From Geobacteraceae bacterium (GTDB taxonomy: Bacteria > Desulfobacterota > Desulfuromonadia > Geobacterales > Geobacteraceae): a DNA stretch of 64,000 bases. The stretch covers positions 1 to 64,000 of the forward strand of contig JAMXLF010000031.1 in the NCBI GenBank assembly GCA_024281055.1, written 5' to 3'. Numbering within the stretch: the stretch's first letter is position 1; every line of letters starts with the position of its first letter. The notes under the pieces were generated by a model. The model had not been told where the DNA came from and searched no databases. It saw only the letters and a list, made by a program, of their open reading frames with translations. Made by a program: the position numbers and the translations under genes. Shown here piece by piece: positions 14,092-22,783 of this stretch.

Positions 14092-15336
14092 ATGGAAACG
14101 ACCACCACCGCCCCGGCCATCCAGCCGGTTGACATGACCCGGCGCCAGCTGGCACGGCTGGTCCTGATCCTCGGCGCCCTCACCGCCTTCAGCTCCATGT
14201 CCATCGACATGTATCTCCCCGCCTTCCCGCGGATCGCCCGGGACCTCGGCGTGCCGCTCGGCACGGTGCAGCTCTCCATCTCGGCCTTCCTGTTCGGCTC
14301 GGCAGCGGGACAGCTCTTTTACGGCCCCTTGGCCGACCGGTGGGGACGACGCACCCCGCTGCTCATGGGGCTCGCGCTGTACGTCGCCTCGACGGTGGGA
14401 TGTGCCTGCGTCCGCACGGGCGAAGGGCTCCTTTTCTGGCGCGTGGTGATGGCCGTGGGGGGTGGAGCCGGCATGGTGATCTCCCGCGCCGTGGTCCGCG
14501 ACCTCTACGACACCGCCGAGGCGGCACGGATGTTCTCGCTCCTCATGCTGGTCATGGGCGCCGCGCCGATCCTGGCACCCATCGTGGGGGGGCAGCTCCT
14601 CCTGGTCACCGGCTGGCGGGGCATCTTCGCCTTCCTGGGGGTGTTCGGGCTGGTTTCTCTCTTTGCGGCGGCGCTGGGCCTTCCCGAGTCACTGCCGGAA
14701 GAGCGCCGGATCCGGCGCAGCTTCGCGGACATGGCCGCGGTCTACGGCCACCTCCTCAAGAACCGCCGCTATCTCCGCTACGCCGTCGCCCTGGGGTGCA
14801 TCGCCGGGGTCAACTTCTCCTACATCGCGGGGGCGCCCTTCCTCTTCATCGAGCTCCATGGCGTCTCCCCCCAGCACTTCGGCTTCTTCTTCGGCGCCAA
14901 CGCCTGCGGGCTGATCGCCGCCTCCCAGGTCAACCGCCGGCTTCTGCGCCGCTTCAGCGCGCAGCGCATCCTCAACGCGGCGTTCACCGTGAACGGCCTG
15001 GCGGCCCTCCTCCTCACCGCCGCCGGAGTGACGGGCGTCGGCGGTTTTCCCGCCCAGGTCGCCCTCATCTTCGTCTGCATCTGCACGACCGGACTTCTCT
15101 ATCCCAACGTGACCGCCCTCGCCATGGCCCCCTTCGACAAGGCGGCGGGGAGCGCGTCGGCACTCCTGGGGACGATCCAGTACACCCTCGGCGCCACCGC
15201 CGGAGCGGTGGTGGGGATGCTCCACAACGGAACGGCGGGGCCGATGACCGCCACCATGGCTTTCTGCGGAATCGTGGGGCTTTGTGCCGCGATCGATCGG
15301 CACCCTTTATTTCCCCGGAAAAGTCTGGTATCGTAG
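14092..15336 (+). CDS. Bcr/CflA-family multidrug efflux MFS transporter
   Basis: 414 residues with 12 predicted helices. SSMSIDMYLPAFPRIARDLG and GQLFYGPLADRWGRRTPLL are hallmarks of the Bcr/CflA drug-proton antiporter group (motif A between helices 2 and 3), and MVISRAVVRDLYDTAEAARM is the conserved motif C/loop region. Inner membrane. Start at 14092 is chosen because the upstream in-frame ATG at 14050 lies inside the operator. Probably repressed by the MarR protein next door. Confidence 0.9.
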   Translation: METTTTAPAIQPVDMTRRQLARLVLILGALTAFSSMSIDMYLPAFPRIARDLGVPLGTVQLSISAFLFGSAAGQLFYGPLADRWGRRTPLLMGLALYVASTVGCACVRTGEGLLFWRVVMAVGGGAGMVISRAVVRDLYDTAEAARMFSLLMLVMGAAPILAPIVGGQLLLVTGWRGIFAFLGVFGLVSLFAAALGLPESLPEERRIRRSFADMAAVYGHLLKNRRYLRYAVALGCIAGVNFSYIAGAPFLFIELHGVSPQHFGFFFGANACGLIAASQVNRRLLRRFSAQRILNAAFTVNGLAALLLTAAGVTGVGGFPAQVALIFVCICTTGLLYPNVTALAMAPFDKAAGSASALLGTIQYTLGATAGAVVGMLHNGTAGPMTATMAFCGIVGLCAAIDRHPLFPRKSLVS

Positions 15337-15390
15337 GGGCAGGATCATAACGTTTCCGTAAACGACATAACAGAAAAAAGGAGAGCATTC

Positions 15391-15879
15391 GTGTCGAAGA
15401 CAGCTGTCGCACAAGCAATCGCCTCACCCTGTCCGCCGGTCGACCTGAGCGGCGAAGCCGGCTGGGTCCCCTTCGATGCCCCCTCGCTGGTGGGGGAATC
15501 ACTCCGCTTCGTCTCAGGCGACCCTGAGGGGAACCGCTTCCGGGTCCGCTACTTCCGCGACGGCGAGCAGCATCTCCACGCGCGCATCTGGTTCGGGCCC
15601 GAGACCGGCGGGCCGCCGGGCCATGCCCACGGAGGCTCCGTGGCCGCGGTGATGGACGAGGCCTTGGGGCTTGCCGCGTGGGCGGCAGGATACCCGATCG
15701 TGGTCGGCAACCTCAACGTCAGTTTCCGCGCCATGCTGCCGCTGGAGAAGGTGGTCACGCTCGAAAGCCGGGTGGTCTCCGCCGAGGGACGCAAGGTGAT
15801 GGTGCATGGTCGGCTCTTTTGCGGGGAGACGGTCTATGCCGAAGGGGAATGCCTCTGCATCACCATTCCGGGGAAGTGA
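15391..15879 (+). CDS. PaaI-like hot-dog thioesterase
   Basis: 162 residues, start GTG with GGAGAGC upstream. GPPGHAHGGSVAAVMDEALGLAAW is the PaaI/4HBT signature (HGG...DE, with the catalytic acidic residue in MDEA), followed by NVSFRAMLPLEKVVTLESRV. Acts on acyl-CoA thioesters; substrate unknown. It lies 54 bp after the efflux gene and 83 bp before the OsmC gene on the same strand. Confidence 0.85.
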   Translation: MSKTAVAQAIASPCPPVDLSGEAGWVPFDAPSLVGESLRFVSGDPEGNRFRVRYFRDGEQHLHARIWFGPETGGPPGHAHGGSVAAVMDEALGLAAWAAGYPIVVGNLNVSFRAMLPLEKVVTLESRVVSAEGRKVMVHGRLFCGETVYAEGECLCITIPGK

Positions 15880-15962
15880 GACGAGGCAATTTCCACCACG
15901 GCATTTGACACCTTCTTCCGGCGACTTACACTGTATGTCAACCAGGGAGAAAGGGGGAAACC

Positions 15963-16460
15963 ATGCCTGACGTCGCCTATGTTTCGGAGGTGCGGATCGA
16001 GCGGGTGAAGGGGCCGCTGCGCCGGGCGTACCTCCCGGCGGAGAAGGAGCCGGTCCTTTTCGGCGTCCATGGGGCGGTCGCCGCCCACTACGGGGTTACC
16101 CCGGACATCTCCGAGCCACACGCCACGACCCTCGACTACGTGGTCGCGGCCGCGGCCGGCTGACTGACCGGCACCTTCGGCGGTACGCTGGAGGCACGGA
16201 AGGTGAGGATCGGCGGGGATGGACTCGCATCGGATGCCCGGGGCGAGGTGGAGCTGCAGGAGGACAACGTCCTCGTCATCAGGCGGATCCACGTGGTCTA
16301 CCGGCTGGCAACCCCGGCCGAGGACCGGGATAAGGTCGACCGGGCCTATGCCGTCCACGCGGAGCACTGCCCGGTCTACCGCTCGCTCCGGGCGGCCATC
16401 GCCATCACGACCGACCTCGACTGGCGGGAAGAGAGGCACGAACAAGCCCGCACGTCCTGA
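15963..16460 (+). CDS. OsmC-family selenoprotein (in-frame UGA at residue 67)
   Basis: Reading from ATG 15963 (GGAGAAAGGGGGAAACC upstream) the frame meets TGA at 16161-16163 and continues open to TGA at 16458-16460, giving 165 residues. The TGA falls exactly where OsmC/Ohr-like proteins carry a catalytic Cys: AAAAG-U-LTGTFGG. After it the OsmC pattern resumes (LQEDNVLVIRRIHVVYRL, then AVHAEHCPVYRSLRAAI, with the second Cys). OsmC proteins reduce organic hydroperoxides with two cysteines; here the peroxidatic one would be selenocysteine. GC-rich pairing just downstream (ACCG..CGGT within 16168-16185) could serve as the SECIS hairpin. A Sec-unaware reading would give two fragments. Confidence 0.8.
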
Positions 16461-16543
16461 CTATAGCGGCTCATCCGGCTCATCGGGGATGAGGTGGCCC
16501 TGCTGCTGGATATCGATTTGGTCAGGGGGAAGTAGTCCCGCCG

Positions 16544-17446
16544 TCAGATCCTCATCAGCCAATACAGGGCGGGGAGGGAGCCGAACGAGCAGACGATGCC
16601 GAGACCGACCAGCGCTATCGCCAGCTCAGCCTCCATGCCCGCCACCACGGCGAGGGCTCCGGCGGTTACCATCGGGGGCATGCCAGCCTCCATCACGGAG
16701 ACACCGACGGCCATGCCGTTCATGCCCGCCAGCCGGCACGCCAGCAGCACGACCAGGGGAGCGGCGAGCATCTTGATGCCGAGCCCGACGCCGATGGGAG
16801 CGGCCAGATGCCGGGAAGTCCGCATCCTGAGCTGAAGGCCGATCGCGGTCATCACGATGGGCACCAGGGGCATGGCCAGCCACCTGAGCGCCAGGGAAAA
16901 AGCGTCAGGGTAGCGCCAGGAGCTGATGGCAAGTCCAACGCCAAGTGCCACGGTGGGCGGGAACAGGAACATCTTGCGGAGGACGGCGGAAACGGAGATG
17001 GAACTCCCCTGGCCGTACAGGGAGAGGATGAGCGAGCCGTAGGTGGCGAAGATGATCATGGTGCCGATCTGGTCGTAAATGATCAGGTGGGGAAGCCCCG
17101 CCGCGCCGAAGAAGGCCCTGATGATCGGTATGCCGAGAAAGGACGTGTTGCCCAGGGGGACGACCAGCAGCAGCACGCCGACAACCGGCCTCGGCCACCC
17201 AAAGATACGGGCCGCGGCGAGGATGAGCCCCACGGAGAGAACGAGGAGGGCCCACGGGATCACCGCGGCGAGCAGGGTTTCCGGCGAAAAGGTTATCCTG
17301 GGGGCATTGGTGAGGATGAGCGCCGGCAGGCAGACGTACAGGGCGATCATGTTCAGCACCAGGGGAGTCTTCTCCGGCAGTCTCTTGAGGCGCCCCAGCA
17401 CCACGCCCAGAAAAATGAAGCCGACGATGATCACGAAGTTCTGCAT
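16544..17446 (-). CDS. AEC (auxin efflux carrier) family transporter
   Basis: 300 residues, about ten hydrophobic helices in two inverted halves. VPLGNTSFLGIPIIRAFFG is the conserved AEC motif and MEAGMPPMVTAGALA its partner in the second half. The family exports or takes up malate, malonate and similar carboxylates in bacteria; substrate not decidable here. Inner membrane. Convergent with the OsmC gene. The 83-bp gap 16461-16543 holds nothing recognised. Confidence 0.88.
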   Translation of the reverse strand: MQNFVIIVGFIFLGVVLGRLKRLPEKTPLVLNMIALYVCLPALILTNAPRITFSPETLLAAVIPWALLVLSVGLILAAARIFGWPRPVVGVLLLVVPLGNTSFLGIPIIRAFFGAAGLPHLIIYDQIGTMIIFATYGSLILSLYGQGSSISVSAVLRKMFLFPPTVALGVGLAISSWRYPDAFSLALRWLAMPLVPIVMTAIGLQLRMRTSRHLAAPIGVGLGIKMLAAPLVVLLACRLAGMNGMAVGVSVMEAGMPPMVTAGALAVVAGMEAELAIALVGLGIVCSFGSLPALYWLMRI

Positions 17447-17552
17447 ATGGTGTCAGGGTAGCAAGCGGTCCACAATAAGGAAAATACATTATCCTTATCG
17501 ATTCCATAACGATTCTTTATCGTTTTTAGAGCCACCTGCGTGATGACGGCCA

Positions 17553-18305
17553 CTAACGTCGGCGTTCCGCCTTCGAGTTCCCTGCTTTCGCATCGGCAAG
17601 TTCTCGGAAACGGAGCGCCACGTCGGGACCCGCGGGCGCTCCCGTGGCCTCTTCCTCGTGCTTGAAGAAGACGAAGACCCGCTCCCACCGCTGCGCCCGG
17701 ATCCGTTCCAGCCACCGAGCCAGGTCTGACTCAGTGTAGTCGGTCCGGCGCAGGCGCAGATACCCCCAGGCTGCCGTGCCGACGATCTCCTGGGCCGGGC
17801 TCTCGTCGGTATCCTCGATGCAGAGGCTGAAGCCCCGCTCGCGGAGGAGGTCCGGCGCGCCGGCTTCGAGCCAGGTCGGGCTGCGGAAATCGAAGGCGCA
17901 CAGGATGTTGTCGGGGATGAGCGGGAGAAACTCCTCCAGTGCCGAGAAGTTCTTGCGCGCGTGGAAGCTCTTGGGGAACTGGAAGAGAACCGGCCCCAGC
18001 TTTTCGCCCAAAACCGCCACCGTCCGGAAGAAGTAGTCGGTCTCCTCCTCCACGTTCCGGAGCTGCTTCAGGTGCGTGATGACCTGGGACGCCTTGAGGG
18101 CGAAGAAAAAATCGTCGGGGACCTGCTCCGCCCAGGGGGCGAGGACCCGCTCGGTGGGCATGTGGTAGAAGGTGTAGTTGATCTCCACCGCGTTGAGCCG
18201 CTCCCCGTAGAAGCGAAGCATTTCCCTGGGGGAGATCTTTTCCGGATAGAAGATCCCCTTCCATTCCTTGTACCCGTACCCGCTCGTGCCGACATGGATT
18301 TTCAT
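17553..18305 (-). CDS. DUF72 (YecE-like) protein
   Basis: 250 residues of the DUF72 TIM-barrel family: HVGTSGYGYKEWKGIFYPEK at the N-terminus, then LNAVEINYTFYHMPTE, FFFALKASQVITHLKQL and VLFQFPKSF, all conserved blocks. Biochemical activity is unknown; cytoplasmic. Start at 18305 has GAGGAG 5-9 nt upstream. Its C-terminal tail (DAKAGNSKAERRR) is basic. Confidence 0.85.
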   Translation of the reverse strand: MKIHVGTSGYGYKEWKGIFYPEKISPREMLRFYGERLNAVEINYTFYHMPTERVLAPWAEQVPDDFFFALKASQVITHLKQLRNVEEETDYFFRTVAVLGEKLGPVLFQFPKSFHARKNFSALEEFLPLIPDNILCAFDFRSPTWLEAGAPDLLRERGFSLCIEDTDESPAQEIVGTAAWGYLRLRRTDYTESDLARWLERIRAQRWERVFVFFKHEEEATGAPAGPDVALRFRELADAKAGNSKAERRR

Positions 18306-18428
18306 GGTCACTCCTCTTTAACTGCACCGGTGTTTCCCCCTCACCCTACCCCTCTCCTTTAGGCCCGATGTTGGGGTCCACCAGGGGAGAGGGAACTAAG
18401 AGCCTCCCTCCCTCCACCCTCTCTCTAT

Positions 18429-18479
18429 CTCTCTCCCAGAGGGAGAGAGCATTATGTTCTCCCCCCTTTATGGGGGGAG
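18429..18479. repeat. Two GC hairpins of the REP-like family at the ligD 3' end
   Basis: CTCTCTCCC-AGA-GGGAGAGAG (18429-18449) and CTCCCCCC-TTTAT-GGGGGGAG (18459-18479) are perfect hairpins. The second lies inside the ligD reading frame, whose stop is at 18452. The stretch 18310-18428 is low-complexity C/T-rich DNA of the same kind. Confidence 0.6.
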
Positions 18480-20128
18480 GAAGGAGGGGGGCGGGAGGAG
18501 CTGGGGGAGGGTGCAAGACCATCGTTTTCCAGATTGCCGCTCTCGCGCACCACCTCGCGGGGGGCCTTGTCCTCGCGCATCCGCAGGAAGACGGGATGCC
18601 TCATGACCGCATCCTCGGTCCAGCCGGAAAACGCCACCTCGCAGACCAGCTCCGGCCGTACCCAGGTGGCCGGGGTGTTGGTTTTCGGCTCCACCCTGAA
18701 GGGGCACTCCTCCCGGACCAGGGGACGCAGCAGCTCGTGGACTTTCCGCAGATCCTCCGCACTGAAGCCCCCTCCCGCGTGGCCGATGTAGACCAGTTCG
18801 TCCCCCTCGTATACGCCAAGGACCAGGGCGCCGAACTCCCTCCCCTCCCCCCGCGGTGCCGTGAACCCCGCGATCACCCCCTCCTGGGTGAGCTGCGTCT
18901 TCACCTTGAGCCACTGCCCGCCCCGTATCCCCATCCGGTACGGGCTCCGGGCATGCTTGGCGACGATCCCCTCGAGCCCCCTTTCCCTCACGACCTTGAA
19001 AAACAGGACGCCGTCCCGTTCCACGTGGTCACAGAACCGGACCCGCGGGGAAGCCGGCAGGATCCTCTTCAGGAGGTCCTTTCGCCTGAGGAGCGGAAGG
19101 CCGGTCAGGTCGTGCCCCTGGAAGTGGAGAAGGTCGAAGACGTAGTAGAGGAGGTGCCCCCGTCCCGATTCCCGGTAATTCTGCAGCCGCTGGAAATCGG
19201 GCGCTCCCCGGTCGTCCACGACGACGATCTCGCCGTCCAGGACCGCCTCGAATCCGAAGGTCCGCAGCTCGGCCACGATGGGCGAAAATTTCTCGTTCAA
19301 CGGGAGAAGATTTCTGGAATAGAGCGCCACCTCGCCGTCCCGGACCTCGGCCACGGCCCGGTAGCCGTCCCACTTCACCTCGAAGACCCAGTCCGGGTGG
19401 TCGAAGGGCGCGCCGACCGGGGTCGCGAGCATCGGGTGGACGCCGTGGGGCATGGGGGTGAGTGGCGCATCCGCCAGCTCGTCACTCTCCTGCACCTCCC
19501 GGAGACGGACCCGCTCCAGTTTCCTCTGCCGGGATGACTCCGCCGGCCCGCCCGCGAGGAGCTCCTCCAGGGTCCGGTCCGAGACGACGGAGCGGTTCTC
19601 CGCAAGGATCTCCCCCGTGCCGGCGAAGCGGTCCCTCTTCTTCAGGAGGAGCCACGATTTTTCATCCTTCCCCGTCTTCACCAGGGCGAACTCACCCCGG
19701 AGCTTCTCTCCCGCGAGGACGAACTTCAGGTCCCCCTTGCGCAAACCCTCCAGGAGAAGCCGCTCGCTCTCGCTTCGATCCCGCGCCGCGGGGTGGCGGT
19801 AGGCACCCCGGTCCCAGACGATGACGCCCCCCGCACCGTAGTTCCCCTCCGGTATCACCCCCTCGAAATCCCCGTAATCGAGGGGATGGTCCTCGACCAT
19901 GACGGCGAGCCTCTTAACGGCGGGGTCGAGGGATGGCCCCCTGGGGACGGCCCAGCTCTTCAGCACCCCCTCCAGCTCGAGCCTGAGGTCGTAATGGAGG
20001 GTGCGGGCCGCGTGCTTGTGGACCACGAAGCGCAACTCCCCCTCCCCGTGGCGTTCGGCCGGTTCCGGTTCGGGGGTCTCCCCGAATGTGCGCTTGGCTG
20101 CGTATTCCGTTAAAAGAGGTTTCTTCAT
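18452..20128 (-). CDS. ligD: LigD-type ATP-dependent DNA ligase with 3'-phosphoesterase domain (no polymerase domain)
   Basis: 558 residues. Residues about 30-150 are the phosphoesterase domain (RFVVHKHAARTLHYDLRLEL, EDHPLDYGDFEGVIPEGNYG). From about 230 comes the ATP-dependent ligase adenylation domain, with nucleotidyl Lys in EVKWDGYRAV and motifs DGEIVV, EGIVAKHARSPY and WLKVK, then an OB domain ending WTEDAVMRHPVFLRMREDK. It seals broken ends in bacterial non-homologous end joining. The polymerase domain is a separate upstream gene, so LigD is split. The last 20 or so residues (APSPSSSRPPPSS...) are encoded by REP-like repeat DNA. Confidence 0.92.
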   Translation of the reverse strand: MKKPLLTEYAAKRTFGETPEPEPAERHGEGELRFVVHKHAARTLHYDLRLELEGVLKSWAVPRGPSLDPAVKRLAVMVEDHPLDYGDFEGVIPEGNYGAGGVIVWDRGAYRHPAARDRSESERLLLEGLRKGDLKFVLAGEKLRGEFALVKTGKDEKSWLLLKKRDRFAGTGEILAENRSVVSDRTLEELLAGGPAESSRQRKLERVRLREVQESDELADAPLTPMPHGVHPMLATPVGAPFDHPDWVFEVKWDGYRAVAEVRDGEVALYSRNLLPLNEKFSPIVAELRTFGFEAVLDGEIVVVDDRGAPDFQRLQNYRESGRGHLLYYVFDLLHFQGHDLTGLPLLRRKDLLKRILPASPRVRFCDHVERDGVLFFKVVRERGLEGIVAKHARSPYRMGIRGGQWLKVKTQLTQEGVIAGFTAPRGEGREFGALVLGVYEGDELVYIGHAGGGFSAEDLRKVHELLRPLVREECPFRVEPKTNTPATWVRPELVCEVAFSGWTEDAVMRHPVFLRMREDKAPREVVRESGNLENDGLAPSPSSSRPPPSSPHKGGRT

Positions 20129-20157
20129 GGTTTTGGAATATTGATAACCCCTCCTTA

Positions 20158-20209
20158 CCTCCCCTTAGCTTAAGGGGAGGAATATACCCCCTCTTAAGTT
20201 AAGAGGGGG
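20158..20209. repeat. Pair of perfect hairpins between the two ligD genes
   Basis: CCTCCCCTTA-GCT-TAAGGGGAGG (20158-20180) and CCCCCTCTTA-AGT-TAAGAGGGGG (20187-20209) each form a 10-bp stem. They belong to the REP-like CCTCCCC family seen elsewhere in the window and fill the 96-bp gap within the NHEJ operon. Confidence 0.7.
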
Positions 20210-20224
20210 AAAGGGGGAGTTACG

Positions 20225-21130
20225 TCACAAATGCGGCAGTCTTTGCCGCTTCGTCAGCACCTCCCGGAACAAATCCCCCTCCTTCTCCGCCCGCCTCACG
20301 GCCTCCTCATGGCCGACCTGGAACCTTTCCCGGTCCCCCTTCCCTGCCAAATTCTCCAGTTCCTCCCAGGACAGGGGAAAGGAGACGACCGGCTTTTCCC
20401 GGGCCCGCAGTGAGTAGACGCAGACCATGGTCTTTGCGGCGTCGTTCTGGGACCAGTTGATGAAGACCCGCCCGGTGCGCTGCTCCTTCGCCATTTTCGC
20501 CGTCACCAGGTCCGGGTAGTTTTTCTGCAGGGTTACCGCCACGGCCTTCGAGAAGGTACTGGTAGCCTCGAAGGTCGTCCCCGGCAAGTTCAGGGGGACG
20601 TAGATGTGAAGTCCCTTCTGGCCGGAGGTCTTGACGAAGCTCACCAGGCCGAGCCGGGAAATAATCTCCCGCAGGACCAGCGCCACCCGGGCGCACGCCA
20701 GGATGTCCGCCCCCTCGCCCGGGTCCAGGTCGAAGACCATGGCGTCGGGCGTTTCGGTTGAAGCGGCCCGGGCCAGGGGGACGTGGAGTTCGAGAGAGGC
20801 GAGGTTCGCCACCCAGATGAGGGTCGCCAGGTCGTTCACGAGGCAGACCGTCATCGGCTCGCCGTCGTCCTGGAGAAGCTCGGCCGTCTCGGTCCAGGCC
20901 GGCCGGTGGGAGGGGCAGCGCTTCTCGAAAAAGAACTCCCGGTCCACCCCGTCGGGGTAGCGCTTCAGCGTGAGCGCCCGATCTTTCAGGTGGGGGAGCA
21001 TGACCTCCGCGATCCTGCGGTAGTAGTCCAGTATATGGGCCTTGGTGACGCCAAAGGCCGGGTAGAGCACCTTGTCCAGGTTGGCGAGGGAGAGCCTTCT
21101 CCCGGCTATTTCAACGACCTGCCGGTTCAC
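20225..21130 (-). CDS. LigD polymerase domain (archaeo-eukaryotic primase type), stand-alone
   Basis: 301 residues covering the complete NHEJ polymerase module: NLDKVLYPAFGVTKAHILDYY, FFEKRCPSHRPAW, the catalytic DLDPG (AMVFDLDPGEGAD), SGQKGLHIYVPL and RTGRVFINWSQNDAAKT. It fills gaps with ribo- or deoxyribonucleotides at broken ends, cytoplasmic, with Ku and ligase. The GTG start at 21130 overlaps the stop of the second ku gene (GTGA), indicating translational coupling. Confidence 0.92.
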   Translation of the reverse strand: MNRQVVEIAGRRLSLANLDKVLYPAFGVTKAHILDYYRRIAEVMLPHLKDRALTLKRYPDGVDREFFFEKRCPSHRPAWTETAELLQDDGEPMTVCLVNDLATLIWVANLASLELHVPLARAASTETPDAMVFDLDPGEGADILACARVALVLREIISRLGLVSFVKTSGQKGLHIYVPLNLPGTTFEATSTFSKAVAVTLQKNYPDLVTAKMAKEQRTGRVFINWSQNDAAKTMVCVYSLRAREKPVVSFPLSWEELENLAGKGDRERFQVGHEEAVRRAEKEGDLFREVLTKRQRLPHL

Positions 21131-21912
21131 CGGTCCTTCTTCACGTCGCGCATGGCCGCCTCCAGCGCCGCCATGAGATCGGGCGGCCCCTCCCCCTCTT
21201 CCGCCGCCACCGCGGGGGCCTCCACCGGGGCCTGTTCCTTCGCCTTCCGCTTCAGGAGCTCGAGAATCCCGACGCGCCGCGCGTCCGCATACTTGTCCGG
21301 GGCGAACTCCGTCGTCATCTTCTCGATGTCCCCCTTCATCCGGCGCTTTTCCTCGGCCGCAACCTTTCCTTCCTTCGGCACCACATCCCGGTCGGGGAGG
21401 ACATCTTCGCTGTAGTGGAGCGTGGTGAGGGCGAGCGCCCCCTCCCGGCTCGCCACCGCCACGAGATACTCCCGTTCGGCCAGCACGAACCTGGCGAGGC
21501 CGGCCCGGTTCGTCCGGTGCAGCACCTCGGCCAGGAGCCGGTAGGCCTTTTCGCCCCCCTTCGTGGGAACCAGGTAGTACGGGCGGTCGAAGTAGACCGG
21601 GTCCACCTCCTCCATGTCGATGAACTCGACGATCTCGATGGTGCGGCTCCGCTCGGGCGTGACGGACTCCAGCTCCTCGTCCGTCACGGGGATATAGTGG
21701 TCGGGCCCGATCTCGTACCCTCTGATGATCTCCTCCGGGGGAATCATCGCGTCCTCTTTCGGGCAGAGCATCCTGCGGGCCAGGGGAGAGTAATCGGTAC
21801 TATGGAGGAGGCGAAAGGAGACCCGGCCGGGGGTAACGGCTCTCACCAGTTGGACCGGAATCGCCACCAGGCTGAAACTGATCGTCCCGCTCCATATTCC
21901 CTGCGCAGCCAT
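21127..21912 (-). CDS. ku: Ku protein (second copy)
   Basis: 261 residues of bacterial Ku: GIWSGTISFSLVAIPVQLVRA at the N-terminus, the core with RRMLCPKEDAMIPPEEIIRGYE and DMEEVDPVYFDRPYYLVPTKG, and a C-terminal extension rich in Ala/Glu (about 230-261). Ku homodimers or heterodimers ring broken DNA ends and recruit LigD. The start lies immediately beside the stop of the upstream ku, and its stop overlaps the polymerase gene. It is clearly different in sequence from the first copy, so a heterodimer is possible. Confidence 0.92.
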   Translation of the reverse strand: MAAQGIWSGTISFSLVAIPVQLVRAVTPGRVSFRLLHSTDYSPLARRMLCPKEDAMIPPEEIIRGYEIGPDHYIPVTDEELESVTPERSRTIEIVEFIDMEEVDPVYFDRPYYLVPTKGGEKAYRLLAEVLHRTNRAGLARFVLAEREYLVAVASREGALALTTLHYSEDVLPDRDVVPKEGKVAAEEKRRMKGDIEKMTTEFAPDKYADARRVGILELLKRKAKEQAPVEAPAVAAEEGEGPPDLMAALEAAMRDVKKDR

Positions 21913-21913
21913 A

Positions 21914-22684
21914 TCAGGCCACCTTCTTCAGGCTTGCTTCGAGCGCCTGCAGCAGCTGGTCCGACGCCGTGGGCTGCACGTACTTCGGGCGCAGGACCGC
22001 GATCTTTTCGCCACGGGCCTTTTTCTCGATCAGCTCCTGGAGTTTTCTCTGGTGTTCGTTCACGAACTTCTCCGGCTGGAAGGGAGCGGTCAGCTGGCCG
22101 ATCAGGTCGCGCCCGATCTTCAGTTCCTTTTCCGACACGGGGATTTCCTTGAGCCCGAGGGAGCTCACTGCGACCACCTCGTCGGCATACCGCAGGGTGG
22201 TGAGGCGAATGATCCCGCCCCGTGCCCGCAGTGCCCCGAGATAGGAGCGCTTGCGCATGGTCCAGGTGCAGATTCCCGCAATCGCCATCTCCTCCAGGAG
22301 CTCGACGAGTTCGCCGTATCCCGCAAGGACCGTGTCCGGTTCCAGGTAGTAGACCCGCTCCAGGAAGATGGGGTCGATCTCAGCGGCCGGGACGAACTCG
22401 TGGACCTCGATCGCCCGGCTCCCCTCGGGCGCGGTCTGCTCCAGCTCCTCCGGGTCGACAATGAGGTACTTTCCCTCCTCCACCTCGAACCCCCTGGTCT
22501 GCGCCTCCACGGGCACCGGTTTCTTCTCGTAGGCGCAGATCATCAGCTGGTGGAGCCGCACCCGGTCGCTCCGGTGCAGGAGGTGGAACTGGATCCGCTC
22601 CTCCTTCACCGCGGCATGCAGCTTCACGGGGACACTCGTCTCCCCGAAATGGATGGCACCTTTCCAGATCGTTCCTCCCGCCAT
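21914..22684 (-). CDS. ku: Ku protein (first copy)
   Basis: 256 residues: GTIWKGAIHFGETSVPVKLHAA, then HQLMICAYEKKPVPVEAQTRGFEV and PAAEIDPIFLERVYYLEPD, the standard Ku core, with a short basic C-terminal end (ALEASLKKVA). Start at 22684 is chosen over upstream in-frame codons because the Ku fold begins a few residues later and GGGGGATC precedes it. First gene of the four-gene NHEJ operon ku-ku-pol-lig, transcribed leftward. Confidence 0.9.
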   Translation of the reverse strand: MAGGTIWKGAIHFGETSVPVKLHAAVKEERIQFHLLHRSDRVRLHQLMICAYEKKPVPVEAQTRGFEVEEGKYLIVDPEELEQTAPEGSRAIEVHEFVPAAEIDPIFLERVYYLEPDTVLAGYGELVELLEEMAIAGICTWTMRKRSYLGALRARGGIIRLTTLRYADEVVAVSSLGLKEIPVSEKELKIGRDLIGQLTAPFQPEKFVNEHQRKLQELIEKKARGEKIAVLRPKYVQPTASDQLLQALEASLKKVA

Positions 22685-22783
22685 GGCAGATCCCCCGTCG
22701 TCCGTCGGCCTTACCCGTACGACAAGTATCCCACAAAATGGCCCCCTGTCCACGGAGGTGGGTCTGCGTCGAGTCGCTGCGGG

